Assembly: GCF_900199545.1 (NCBI RefSeq)
Contig: NZ_LT962670.1
Span: 417,009 to 481,008 of the forward strand
Length of the DNA stretch: 64,000 nucleotides
DNA from: Raoultibacter massiliensis
Lineage (GTDB): Bacteria; Actinomycetota; Coriobacteriia; Coriobacteriales; Eggerthellaceae
Direction of reading: 5' to 3'
Shown: one piece after another, positions 55,019-63,908 of the stretch
Numbering within the stretch: the first letter of the stretch is position 1
Layout: each line of letters begins with the position of its first letter
Notes under the pieces: model-generated
What the model saw: only the letters and a program-made list of their open reading frames with translations
What the model was told of the DNA's origin: nothing
Database searches by the model: none
Position numbers and translations under genes: made by a program

Positions 55019-57259
55019 ATGGATAAATCAGAAGGCATCAAGGTTCCGCACGAAAAGCCGTATCGCTATCAAGAGGGCGAATACACCGTAACGCGTGGGA
55101 GCGCTTGGTCGGGTCCGGGATGCCATCTCGGCTGCGGTGTGCTTCTCTACACCGATAAGGACGACAAGCTCGTCAAGGTTGAGGGCGATCCCGAGAATCC
55201 GTTTACGCAGGGCCGTTTGTGCGTGCGCTGTCTGGACATGCCCGAGATCGTCAACCACGAGGATCGGCTCAAGTACCCGATGAAGCGCGCTCGCGAAGAC
55301 CGCGGCAAGAACAAATGGGAGCGCATCACGTGGGACGAGGCGTACGATATCACCGTCGAGGAGTTCACGAAGATCAAGGAAAAATACGGTGCCGAATCGG
55401 TCGTGTTCATCCATGGCACCGGTCGCGATATCGCTCCGTGGCAATCGCGTTTGTGCTGGTCGTTCGGTTCTCCAAACTATGGAAACGTGCTTTCGGGCAA
55501 CGCCTGCTACCTGCCGCGCGTCGCGGGCATGGCTGCGACAACCGGATCGTTTTGGGTGGCAGACGTCTCGCAGCATTTCGTGGATCGCTACGACAATCCC
55601 GATTGGGTCATGCCCGAAGTGATGTTCATCTGGGGCAACAATCCGATCATCGCCAATTCGGACGGGTTCTTCGGCCACTGGGTGATCGATCTGATGAAGA
55701 TGGGGATGAAGACGGTGGTCATCGACCCGCGCGTCACGTTCCTGGCGGCGAAATCCGATCTTCATCTGCCTATCCGCCCAGGCACCGATGCCGCACTCGC
55801 CCTCGGCATGCTCAACGTCATCATCAACGAGGAAATCTACGACAAGGAGTTCGTGGATCTGTGGTGTTACGGCTTCGAAGAGCTCAAAGAGCGCGTCCAG
55901 CAGTTCCCGCCCGATAAGGTGGCGGAGATCACCTGGATCCCCGAAGAGAAGATCGTCAAGGCAGCCCGCATGCTTGCCGAGTGCAAACCTGCGACGCTGC
56001 AATGGGGTCTTGCGATCGACATGACGCGCGAGGCGATTCCCGCCGGTCAGGCGATTGCCGCGCTCTTCCAGATTACGGGCAACGTCGACAATCCGGGCGG
56101 CATGGTGCCCCCTGCGGAGATCATGGCGTATTCCGGCGGATGGGGACGCGACCTCTTGCCCCCCGAGCAGGAGCCCAAGCGCCTCGGCCTCGACCGTTAC
56201 AAGCTGCTCCAGATGGGCTTCAAGCAGTCTTCGCCCGACGTGCTGATCGAAACTCTTGAGACGGGCGATCCTTACGAGATCCATGGGGCTCACTTCCAGA
56301 CCACCAACGGTCTTGCTTGCATGGCCGCCGATCCCCAGCGTGTGTACAAAGCGTTCAGCAAGTGCGATTTCATCGTATCGGTCGACCTGTTCATGACGCC
56401 GACGATCATGGCGCTTGCCGACGTGGTCATGCCTGCGGCGACGTTTGCCGAACGCAACGGCATTCGCGTGGGCGACGGCCCGCAGCGCGGCGAGGTCATC
56501 AACAAAGTCACGCAGATCGGCGAATGCAAATCAGACATGCAAATCAATCTCGAGCTTGGCAAGCGCCTCAATCCCGAGGCGTGGCCGTGGGATACGCCCG
56601 AGGAGATGTTCACCGAGCTTCTGAAGCCGACCGGGTTCACCTATGAAGAACTGCGCGAAGCGGCTCCGGTGTACCTGCCTGTCGAATACTACAAGTACAA
56701 GACCGGCAAGATGCGCGCAGACGGCCAGCCCGGCTTCCAGACGGCTACCGGCCGCATCGAACTGTGGTCGACGTTCTACAACGCCGCCGAACTCGATCCG
56801 CTGCCTTACTTCGAGGAGCCCGATCCGGGTCCGGGGTCGACGCCCGAGCTGTTCGAGCAGTATCCGCTTGTTTTGACGACCGGCGCTCGCAACTGGAATT
56901 ACTTCCATTCCGAGCATCGCCAGATCGAGCGTTTGCGCAAGATGCATCCCGACCCGATCGTGCAGGTTCACCCCGACAAGCTCAAGGAACTCAACATGGT
57001 CGACGGCGAGTGGGTATGGATTGAAAACCAGAACGGCCGCGCTAAGATCAGGATCGAAGAAACTCCCATTCTGACCGACCCGCGCATCGTGGCCTGCGAC
57101 CACGCGTGGTGGATGCCGGAGGCGGATCCCGAGAAGTTCTTCGACGTGTTCGAGTACAACATCAACAACCTTATGGTGTACAGCCCGGGTAAGAGCGGTT
57201 TCGGCTCGAATTACAAGACGAGCATCTGCAAGCTCTACAAGATCGAGGATGGTGAATAG
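55019..57259 (+). CDS. Cytoplasmic molybdopterin oxidoreductase, catechol-dehydroxylase/transhydroxylase-like
   Basis: 746 residues from ATG 55019. It has no Tat signal, so it should be cytoplasmic. Fe-S ligands are Cys35-x3-Cys39-x28-Cys68 (GPGCHLGCGV and GRLCVRC); the position of the usual first ligand is Gly32. The pterin and active-site region has GTGRDIAPWQSRLCWSFGSPN and then SGNACYLPR, whose Cys may ligate Mo. Later segments are MFIWGNNPII, TVVIDPRVTFLAAKSDLHLPIRPGTDAA split by short loops, and a C-terminal barrel (VHPDKLKELNMVDGEWV). This arrangement, followed by a small ferredoxin, matches the acetylene-hydratase/transhydroxylase/catechol-dehydroxylase branch known in Eggerthella and Gordonibacter (Dadh, Hcdh, Cadh). 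The substrate is inferred only. Confidence 0.8.
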   Translation: MDKSEGIKVPHEKPYRYQEGEYTVTRGSAWSGPGCHLGCGVLLYTDKDDKLVKVEGDPENPFTQGRLCVRCLDMPEIVNHEDRLKYPMKRAREDRGKNKWERITWDEAYDITVEEFTKIKEKYGAESVVFIHGTGRDIAPWQSRLCWSFGSPNYGNVLSGNACYLPRVAGMAATTGSFWVADVSQHFVDRYDNPDWVMPEVMFIWGNNPIIANSDGFFGHWVIDLMKMGMKTVVIDPRVTFLAAKSDLHLPIRPGTDAALALGMLNVIINEEIYDKEFVDLWCYGFEELKERVQQFPPDKVAEITWIPEEKIVKAARMLAECKPATLQWGLAIDMTREAIPAGQAIAALFQITGNVDNPGGMVPPAEIMAYSGGWGRDLLPPEQEPKRLGLDRYKLLQMGFKQSSPDVLIETLETGDPYEIHGAHFQTTNGLACMAADPQRVYKAFSKCDFIVSVDLFMTPTIMALADVVMPAATFAERNGIRVGDGPQRGEVINKVTQIGECKSDMQINLELGKRLNPEAWPWDTPEEMFTELLKPTGFTYEELREAAPVYLPVEYYKYKTGKMRADGQPGFQTATGRIELWSTFYNAAELDPLPYFEEPDPGPGSTPELFEQYPLVLTTGARNWNYFHSEHRQIERLRKMHPDPIVQVHPDKLKELNMVDGEWVWIENQNGRAKIRIEETPILTDPRIVACDHAWWMPEADPEKFFDVFEYNINNLMVYSPGKSGFGSNYKTSICKLYKIEDGE

Positions 57260-57263
57260 TCCC

Positions 57264-57599
57264 ATGACGAAATACGGTATCCTGATTGACTACGAATGGT
57301 GCACCGGTTGCCACACCTGCGAGTTCGCGTGTCAGATGGAGCATCAATACCCCGTTGGACAGACCGGTATCCTTGTGAACGAAATCGGTCCTTGGAAGAT
57401 CGAGGAAGATGTGTGGCAGCTTGCCTACATGCCGGTTCCGACCGATCAGTGCGATCTGTGCGCCGAACGCACCGAGATGGGGAAACTGCCCACGTGCGTA
57501 TCTCACTGCCAAGCGAAATGCATGGAATACGGGACGCTGGAGGAGCTTTCCGCCAAGCTGGCTGAGAAGCCGAAGCAGGCGGTATTCGCTCTCGACTAA
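57264..57599 (+). CDS. Small ferredoxin subunit of the molybdopterin enzyme
   Basis: 111 residues, starting 4 bases after the catalytic gene. First cysteine group CTGCHTCEFACQMEH, then CDLCAERTEMGKLPTC leading to SHCQAKCMEYG, enough for about two [4Fe-4S] clusters. There is no signal peptide. It begins MTKYGILIDYEWCTGCHTC, the typical start of DmsB/PsrB-like subunits, but is half their length. It is the likely electron donor to the Mo enzyme. Confidence 0.9.
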   Translation: MTKYGILIDYEWCTGCHTCEFACQMEHQYPVGQTGILVNEIGPWKIEEDVWQLAYMPVPTDQCDLCAERTEMGKLPTCVSHCQAKCMEYGTLEELSAKLAEKPKQAVFALD

Positions 57600-57666
57600 G
57601 CTTTAGTGAGGCGGGTGCTGCATTTCCCGAAGGGATGCGGTGCCCGCCGTTGCGAAAGGAAACACG

Positions 57667-58401
57667 ATGGACACCATGGTTTTGGTGGTAGCGGCGATAG
57701 CGGTCTGCGTCGTGATAGAGATGATAGGATTTCGAGCCTACAAGCGTCACAAGGCTAAAAAGGAATCCCAGTTCACGAAAGAGCATCTTGCGGAAGTCTA
57801 CGATGATCTGCAGGCTGCGCGCGCATTTTGCCTGGCGGCCAGACGTCAGTACAAAGAGCTTGCAGCGTATGCCCGCGCGAATCATCGCATGCGCGACGCC
57901 GCCGTTCTCGAAGCCATGGAAGAGGGGGAGAAATCCCATTTGTCCGAAATAGAAAGCTTCCGAGAGCGGTTGCATGCCGAATCGATCGATCCCGCAATCA
58001 TGCAGGTTGCGGGATCGTCGCTTGACGATGCGCTGCGTTCCTTCGCCAAGAAGATAGACGAGTGGGCAACGGAGACGTGCTCCAATTTTTCGGCGCGTGC
58101 CCGCTTGCGCGGATACGGCGATATCGCACGCATGTACAAGCGCATGCAAGAGGTCGAGAGCCTCTACGCGGGTATCTGCCTCGACATCGCCGAGGGCGTG
58201 GATGACGGGTTAAACGATCTGTCCCGATGCCCTACCTGTGGAACCATCGTGACGGGAAGACGTCCTGCTTTTTGCACCGTCTGCACGCAGCCGGGCTTCG
58301 AGTTCGTCGCCGTGCCTCCATCGGAGGATGAGGGGGATGCTTCGGGCAAGCAGGAAGACCTTTCGGCAAAAGCGGTCGGCTGCGCATCGGCGTCTGAATA
58401 G
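57667..58401 (+). CDS. Membrane-anchored rubrerythrin-like protein
   Basis: 244 residues from ATG 57667 (GAAAGG upstream). Residues 3-21 form one membrane helix (MVLVVAAIAVCVVIEMIGF) followed by a basic stretch. Then comes a four-helix-bundle-like region: AARRQYKELAAYARANH and EAMEEGEKSHLSEIESF, the latter like the rubrerythrin ExxH pair. The first-helix glutamate expected for a diiron site is not obvious. A rubredoxin-like knuckle follows (CPTCGTIVTGRRPAFCTVC), then an acidic tail. It may relay electrons or protect the oxygen-sensitive Mo enzyme from peroxide. It is co-directional with that enzyme (67-base gap). Confidence 0.7.
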   Translation: MDTMVLVVAAIAVCVVIEMIGFRAYKRHKAKKESQFTKEHLAEVYDDLQAARAFCLAARRQYKELAAYARANHRMRDAAVLEAMEEGEKSHLSEIESFRERLHAESIDPAIMQVAGSSLDDALRSFAKKIDEWATETCSNFSARARLRGYGDIARMYKRMQEVESLYAGICLDIAEGVDDGLNDLSRCPTCGTIVTGRRPAFCTVCTQPGFEFVAVPPSEDEGDASGKQEDLSAKAVGCASASE

Positions 58402-58415
58402 CAGTTCGATTCGAA

Positions 58416-58443
58416 GGGAAGGCGGACAACCCGCCTTCTTTTC
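58416..58443 (+). terminator. Terminator of the Mo-enzyme operon
   Basis: Stem AAGGCGG / CCGCCTT (58419-58425 and 58431-58437) followed by CTTTTCG. Confidence 0.75.
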
Positions 58444-58721
58444 GTATTCTGGGGCCGTTCTCCCCTCTTTCCCGCTGTTCGGCTGATGCGCGAAGGCGGG
58501 CTCGTTTCGGCTTTTGCCGGTTGCCTTCTGAGGAGGCCCGATCCATGGATGCCGTTCAATTCGAGGATGTTGTCCAATTCGAGCGGGTTGCCCAGCCTGG
58601 GATGTTGTCCTGTGCGGTGCTCTTTCGGGTTGGATCATCCATCGTATCGCATCGTATCGTCCTGGCTATTGCACCCAGCGGGTTGCGCGCTAAGGCCGGG
58701 CGTGCTCTTAGCCCGAAAGAA

Positions 58722-58755
58722 GCGACCCCGGACATTCAGGAAAGTCCGGGGTCGC
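58722..58755 (-). terminator. Terminator of the minus-strand DASS gene
   Basis: A perfect 12-bp stem GCGACCCCGGAC / GTCCGGGGTCGC around a 10-base loop. Read on the minus strand it ends TTCTTTC. Confidence 0.85.
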
Positions 58756-58783
58756 GCTGTTCGTCGGGCTGTGCGGCTTGCGG

Positions 58784-60220
58784 TTAGTAGCCCAGCATGC
58801 TCACGATCGGAGCGAGGATGGTCGCATGGAGAACGACCATCGCGATGGTGGGGATAATGCCGGCCTTGAAGAAATCGGCCATCTTCCACTGGTTGTACTT
58901 GAAGGTCATCATGTTGTTGCTGTCCACGCCGAGCAAGAACGTGCTGTTCGCGTTGAAGGCGATGATGACGGCGAACACTGCTGCGGATACGCCCATGCTC
59001 GGGCCCATCGCTGCAAGCGGAATGAGGCTGATGGCGATCAGCGCCGGTCCTACGGGAATGATGAGGCGCATGAGCGGCAAGGCGATGGCGGTTGCCGCAA
59101 CCACTGCGAAGGCGCTCACGGCGAGCTTTCCAACGGTTGCGCCGAACAGCCAGCTTGCAGCGCCCTGTTCTTTGATGCCGCCTGCGATCGATTGGACGCA
59201 GCCGATCAGAAGCACGATACTCCACTGGACGCTTGCGATGTACTCTTTCCAGTTGAGGACGTCGATGCCGGGGAGGAAGAACACGGCGAGGCCTGCAACG
59301 GCGATGGCGGTGGCATCCCAGCCGGTCCAGTTGCTTGCAATCCATGCCACAATCATGGCAAGCAGGATGACGAGAACCTTCTTGTCGAATCCATCGAGCT
59401 TGCCGATGGAAGCGCCGTTCTTCTCGATGGCCATCATGGTCGCTTCGGAAATGCGGTCGGTTTTGAAGATGAGCGAAACCGACAGCCAGCTGACGATCAG
59501 GACGATGATTGCGATCGGGGCGCAGATGATGATCCAGTCGAGGAACGAGATGGTGAACCCGGCGTTGGCGGCCAGCATGTTGAGCGTCATGATGTTAAGA
59601 GCAGACCCTGCGGGCGTGATCATGCCGCCCATGATCGACGCGTAGGCGATACCGATCATGAGTGCCTTGCCGAGGTTCGCGGCGTGTTTCGCATCGCCGT
59701 TCTGCTTCTCGAGATCGATGATGCTCGACATGGCGATGCCGGCGAAGAGCGCCGTGCAGGGCAGGTTGGAGACAAACGCAGAAACGACGGCTGTGGCGAG
59801 CATGAATGCGAGCACGGTCGTTTTTGCATTGCCCTTCGTGAGGTGCATGAGCGCGAAGACGATCTTCGTCGGTATCTTCGTCTTGAGGAGCGCCGAAGTG
59901 ATGCCGAACGACGCGAGGATGAAGAAGATGACGTTGCTGATGAAGTTGGCCCAGACGCCCGGGGTGCCGTTGTAGGCGAATATTCCAAATCCGGGCATAA
60001 GGCACATCAGGGCGAGGCCCGATATTGCCATCGGTATGGGCTCGGTGACCCACAGCACGATGCCGGCGACCATGATTGCGATGGCCATCTTCCCCTCGTA
60101 GGTCAATCCCTCCGGAACGGGAAGGAAGTGCGCGATGATAAGGATCACGATTGCGACGCCTATCAAAGCGAGGCGCTTGCCGAGCGATTTTTCTTGCGTG
60201 TTTTGTTTTGTTGCAGCCAT
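58784..60220 (-). CDS. DASS (SLC13) family carboxylate:sodium symporter
   Basis: 478 residues from ATG 60220; an in-frame TTG at 60232 directly after AAGGGGG is an alternative. About 11-12 membrane helices plus re-entrant loops. Family motifs: LWVTEPIPMAISGLALM, the first binding hairpin SNLPCTALFAG, GGMITPAGSALNIM, and LLIGCVQSIAGGIKEQGAASW in the second half. It probably imports di- or tricarboxylates or related organic acids. It is clearly paralogous to the gene at 60939, which is transcribed in the opposite direction. Confidence 0.9.
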   Translation of the reverse strand: MAATKQNTQEKSLGKRLALIGVAIVILIIAHFLPVPEGLTYEGKMAIAIMVAGIVLWVTEPIPMAISGLALMCLMPGFGIFAYNGTPGVWANFISNVIFFILASFGITSALLKTKIPTKIVFALMHLTKGNAKTTVLAFMLATAVVSAFVSNLPCTALFAGIAMSSIIDLEKQNGDAKHAANLGKALMIGIAYASIMGGMITPAGSALNIMTLNMLAANAGFTISFLDWIIICAPIAIIVLIVSWLSVSLIFKTDRISEATMMAIEKNGASIGKLDGFDKKVLVILLAMIVAWIASNWTGWDATAIAVAGLAVFFLPGIDVLNWKEYIASVQWSIVLLIGCVQSIAGGIKEQGAASWLFGATVGKLAVSAFAVVAATAIALPLMRLIIPVGPALIAISLIPLAAMGPSMGVSAAVFAVIIAFNANSTFLLGVDSNNMMTFKYNQWKMADFFKAGIIPTIAMVVLHATILAPIVSMLGY

Positions 60221-60424
60221 GTGATCGATCAACCCCCTTAATAGATTAGTACACGGACACTGCTTGCACTGCGGCTACCCGTCCCCTTTCTCGCACGCCG
60301 CCGCAATGGCGCATTCTTGATGCATCTACTTTCCGTGTTTTCGCCCTCGAGTGAATCCGCTTATTCTCACTAAAACGTACGACGATCATCAAAAAATGCG
60401 CCTGATAGCTCGAAGCGAGATAAA

Positions 60425-60441
60425 TCCTACTCTCGGTAGTA
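60425..60441. promoter_or_regulatory. Operator-like dyad, copy 1 (near the minus-strand DASS gene)
   Basis: TCCTACTCTCGGTAGTA matches copy 2 at 14 of 17 positions. It lies 205 bases upstream of the minus-strand transporter start. Confidence 0.5.
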
Positions 60442-60740
60442 CGGTTTTCGGAGCGGATTTTGCAGGAGCGAGATTCGCGCTTGGGGCTGCCTTTCTTGTT
60501 CAGATCCGTTCCGCTTGGCCTCCGTTCGCCCGGTTCTTGGCAGAGCTGGTTTTGCCATTCGGTTCCGATGCGTTTCGAAGTCGATCCGCGCCCGTTCGAT
60601 GCATGGTGCCGATTGATTGGGAATATGATATATTGTGCGACTCGGTGGCGTGGGGGTTCGGCGAGTGCTTTGATGGGAGAAGATGGGTGCGCTCGTGCGC
60701 ATGTGAGGCTTTTAGCGCACTGTTTGCACAGGTCATTGCT

Positions 60741-60757
60741 TACTACCTTCGGTAGTA
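60741..60757. promoter_or_regulatory. Operator-like dyad, copy 2 (near the plus-strand DASS gene)
   Basis: TACTACC-TTC-GGTAGTA is a perfect 7-bp palindrome around TTC, 182 bases upstream of the plus-strand transporter start. Confidence 0.6.
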
Positions 60758-60938
60758 TCCCCGTGTTTTCCCGCGATGGTACTCATTTTGCGATGGAGCA
60801 GGAGGTGTTTTCCGTTTCCAAGCCTGATTCGTCGCCGACCGCTCGCGGGTATCGTTTCCTTCGGAAAGCCTTGGCATAAGTTCTCTTTGTCCAGAGCCGT
60901 TCACGTGTTGCACGACGAGTAGGGAGGATCGATCTGCA

Positions 60939-62363
60939 ATGAAGGAAAAACGTTATGCGGCAGATGGTGGGTCTTCGGTTGCGAAGCGGACGCTTTGCAT
61001 CGGCATCGCGGTAGTTCTCATTCTCGCGGCATGGCTCGGTCCTACTCCCGAGGGGTTGGGCGAGGCGGGGAAGATGTCGCTTGCGCTTATGGTGGCGGGC
61101 ATTTTCCTGTGGGTAACCGAACCGGTGCCCGTGGCCATTTCGGGCTTGGTCATCATGATCCTCATGCCGGCATTCGGCATTCTCGAATACAACGCCGGGG
61201 TATGGGCGGGGTTTGTCAGCAGCGTCATCTTCTTCATCATGGCATCGTTCGGCATCACGGCAGCGCTTCTCAAGACGAAGGTGCCGACGAAGATCGTCTT
61301 CGCGCTCATGCGGTTGACGAAGGGCAATTCCCGAGCGACGGTGCTCGCATTCATGGTGGCTGCCGCAATCCTGTCGTTCTTCATTTCCGATCTGCCCTGC
61401 ACGGCGCTGTTCGCCGGCATCGCGGTGAGCAGCATCCTTGAGATCGAGGGGTGCGAGAAGGGCTCGTCCAAACTCGGCAAAGCGCTCATGATCGGAATCA
61501 CGTACGCATCGGTGGTCGGCGGGCAGGCCATTCCGTCGGGCAGCGCGATGAACATCATGGCCATGAACGTGCTCGAGGCTAATACCGGCATTGCGATCTC
61601 GTTTCTCGATTGGACGCTCATCTGCATGCCCATCGCCCTTGTCTTGTTGGTCGTATGCTGGTTCTCGGTGACGCTTGTGTTCAAGCCCGAGCCGATTTCC
61701 GAGAAGACGATCGCCTGCATCGAGAAAAAGGGTAAAGAGGTGGGGAGGTTCGAGGCGATCGATTGGAAGGTGCTTGCCGTTATGGCCGTCGTCTTCAGCC
61801 TGTGGATTGCAAGCAACTGGACGGGCTGGGATGCCACCGCCATCGCCGTGCTCGCCCTCATCCTCTTCTTCGTACCGGGAATCGACGTTCTCGATTGGCG
61901 GGAGTACGTGGCCGCCGTTTCGTGGAACATCGTGCTTCTGATCGGCTGCGTGCAGTCGATTTCCGGCGGCGTGAAGGAGCAGGGTGCGGCGAGCTGGCTG
62001 TTCGGTTCCACCGTCGGCAAGGTTGCGCTCAGCGGGACTGCCATCGTCGCCGCGTCGGCGGCGTTGCTTCCGCTGCTGCGCCTCGTCATCCCCGTGGGGC
62101 CGGCGTTCATCGCGATCAGCCTCATCCCGCTGTGCACCATAGCCGGCGCGATCGGCGTGAGCCCCGTCGTATTCGCCGTCATCGTTGCGGTGAACGCATC
62201 GACGACGTTTCTCATGGGCGTCGACGGAAACAACATGCTCTCGTACCGATACGGCTATTGGAAGATGGTCGACTTCTTCAAGGCCGGGGTCATTCCGACC
62301 GTTGCCATGGTTGCCCTGCACGCAACGGTGCTTATGCCGCTGGTGGCTTTGGCGGGATACTAG
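60939..62363 (+). CDS. DASS (SLC13) family carboxylate:sodium symporter, paralog
   Basis: 474 residues; GGGAGGATC lies 11 bases upstream. It is very like the divergent transporter along its whole length (FLWVTEPVPVAISGLVIM, SDLPCTALFAGIAVSSI, GGQAIPSGSAMNIMAMN, LLIGCVQSISGGVKEQGAASW). Differences in the binding hairpins (SNLPCT versus SDLPCT, TPAGS versus IPSGS) suggest a different preferred acid. The LuxR gene converges with it. Confidence 0.9.
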   Translation: MKEKRYAADGGSSVAKRTLCIGIAVVLILAAWLGPTPEGLGEAGKMSLALMVAGIFLWVTEPVPVAISGLVIMILMPAFGILEYNAGVWAGFVSSVIFFIMASFGITAALLKTKVPTKIVFALMRLTKGNSRATVLAFMVAAAILSFFISDLPCTALFAGIAVSSILEIEGCEKGSSKLGKALMIGITYASVVGGQAIPSGSAMNIMAMNVLEANTGIAISFLDWTLICMPIALVLLVVCWFSVTLVFKPEPISEKTIACIEKKGKEVGRFEAIDWKVLAVMAVVFSLWIASNWTGWDATAIAVLALILFFVPGIDVLDWREYVAAVSWNIVLLIGCVQSISGGVKEQGAASWLFGSTVGKVALSGTAIVAASAALLPLLRLVIPVGPAFIAISLIPLCTIAGAIGVSPVVFAVIVAVNASTTFLMGVDGNNMLSYRYGYWKMVDFFKAGVIPTVAMVALHATVLMPLVALAGY

Positions 62364-62431
62364 GGTCGTTTCGGTTGCGGCACCCTGCAGCGTAGGCAGG
62401 CACCGCTCGCCGCGCTTCAGCGGGGCATTGC

Positions 62432-62474
62432 GAGGCCCTCGCATCGGGCATGCTGCCTCTGATGCGAGGGCCTC
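62432..62474. terminator. Bidirectional terminator between the DASS and LuxR genes
   Basis: A perfect 14-bp stem GAGGCCCTCGCATC / GATGCGAGGGCCTC around a 15-base loop, followed by TTTGTCC on the plus strand. Confidence 0.8.
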
Positions 62475-62492
62475 TTTGTCCTTGGACCGTTT

Positions 62493-63908
62493 CTAGCGAA
62501 ATACGACTTCGGTGGAATCGACGATGGTGATGAGCTCCTGTTGGGAATTGACGCCCATCTTCTGATAGATGTGGTACACGTGAGTTTTGGCGGTGTATGC
62601 GGAAATATTCAATTGTTCGCTGATGAACTGGGCGTTGCGTCCTTTGGCGAGGAACGAGAGTATCTCGGTTTCTCGATTGGACAGGCCGTATTCTTCGGCT
62701 GCCTTCGTGCATCGCTGCTTGAAATGCCCACCTTCGGCGATTTCGTTGTCGAAGCTCTTATCGGCAAATGCGTTGTCTTTGAACGGGACGAACGCCGCAA
62801 GTATTGCCAAGGCCAAAACAAGTCCGAGGCCTACAAAGGGAGCGAAATCGAACAGGGCGGCATCGGCGCCTTGGATCGCAAGGCATGCAGCCCAGCTGAT
62901 AGCCATGCCGAGCGGCAGCACGAGTTGTCCGCGGGCGATGCGCCAAAACGGCGAAGGTTGGCCGCTTGCGAACCCGACGAGAGCCGCAAGGTTCGCGAAG
63001 TCGAAGTAGATGTAAGAACCCAGTAGAAAGAGGCAGCATGGCGTTTGAAACGACTCGTCGAGAAAGGCGAGGCCGAGAAACCCTATCGCGACGAACAGGA
63101 GCGTGAGTTTTTCGGCGATTCCGAAGGGAATGTAGCGCTTGATGAGCGTCGTGCAACCCATCTGCACCAATCCTCCGATGGCAATGGCGAGCGCCGCAAG
63201 GGCCGGCTCGAGGCTTTCGATGTTGTAGGAGAGGTGGTAGATTGCGAATCCGAACAGAGCGCCGAAGACCGCAACGGTGAATCCGGTGAGAGGGAAGAGC
63301 TTGGTCTGTTCGACAGGTTGCTCGGGCATTTTCCCGCTGCCCGCAATGTGCGCGCGCAGGTATGCGAACGTGCCTAGCGAGCAGATGGGAAGCAGCAGCA
63401 AGGCGGCTTCGCCGTAGGGCGATGCAAGGTTGCAGGAAAACAGGTAGATGATGGCTCCGAGAACGGCACCCGATGCGAGGAATGCGCCGACATCCTTTTG
63501 CCAGGCGACCATGAACACCTTGGGCCATTCGAGAAAAATAAGGGAAAACCCGCCGCCCGCAAGAGCCCAAACGGCGATATCGAACCCCACGGGAGCCGAT
63601 CCTGGGCTGGCGATGAGGTTCAGTACGCCCAGTGGGAGCGTAAGGGCAAGAGCGATGAGCGGTATCGGGTCGGGGCTATGCCGATCGAACAGGTTTCGCT
63701 TGAGGTAGGCGAGCATCATGACGGCGAGCATGCCGATGAGAAATGCCAGCTTGACCGCCATGGACGCTTCGAGTCCGAGGTGCTGCGCGGTGCCTGGGCC
63801 GAACATGAGCAGGTAAAACCAAGCCCAGAAGAACGCAAACCCGACTGAAGCCATGGGGAGCATCGTTCTGACATGTGCCTTTTTGAGATTCAAGTCAATC
63901 AATGGCAT
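62493..63908 (-). CDS. LuxR-family transcriptional regulator with 12-TM sensor domain
   Basis: 471 residues. Helices run from residue 15 to about 385. The C-terminal LuxR domain is SNRETEILSFLAKGRNAQFI, then TAKTHVYHIYQKMGVNSQQE. The ribosome region is GAGAAG before ATG 63908. It is tail-to-tail with the plus-strand DASS transporter, so it is the best local candidate to bind the paired TACTACC/GGTAGTA dyads and control both transporters. This is inference from position only. Confidence 0.88.
   Translation of the reverse strand: MPLIDLNLKKAHVRTMLPMASVGFAFFWAWFYLLMFGPGTAQHLGLEASMAVKLAFLIGMLAVMMLAYLKRNLFDRHSPDPIPLIALALTLPLGVLNLIASPGSAPVGFDIAVWALAGGGFSLIFLEWPKVFMVAWQKDVGAFLASGAVLGAIIYLFSCNLASPYGEAALLLLPICSLGTFAYLRAHIAGSGKMPEQPVEQTKLFPLTGFTVAVFGALFGFAIYHLSYNIESLEPALAALAIAIGGLVQMGCTTLIKRYIPFGIAEKLTLLFVAIGFLGLAFLDESFQTPCCLFLLGSYIYFDFANLAALVGFASGQPSPFWRIARGQLVLPLGMAISWAACLAIQGADAALFDFAPFVGLGLVLALAILAAFVPFKDNAFADKSFDNEIAEGGHFKQRCTKAAEEYGLSNRETEILSFLAKGRNAQFISEQLNISAYTAKTHVYHIYQKMGVNSQQELITIVDSTEVVFR

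Larger units (their letters stand above)
58402..58783. other. Convergent intergenic region with short repeats
   Basis: 382 bases. It holds a terminator at each end. In the middle are short tandem echoes: CAATTCGAG twice and GATGTTGTCC twice (58557-58611), then CATCGTATCG twice near 58638-58657. No credible gene. Confidence 0.5.
60233..60938. other. Divergent regulatory region between paralogous DASS genes
   Basis: 706 bases, long for this genome. It contains two related 17-bp dyads, one about 200 bases upstream of each transporter. I see no convincing gene, although a 134-codon open frame (60351-60755) crosses it. Confidence 0.6.

Noticed and set aside
58521..58787. 88-codon plus frame after the rubrerythrin-like gene
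   Set aside because: It spans short repeats and the terminator of the opposite DASS gene; composition is not protein-like.
60351..60755. 134-codon plus frame in the DASS intergenic region
   Set aside because: No ribosome site, no recognisable domain, and it overlaps both operator-like dyads; more likely regulatory DNA.
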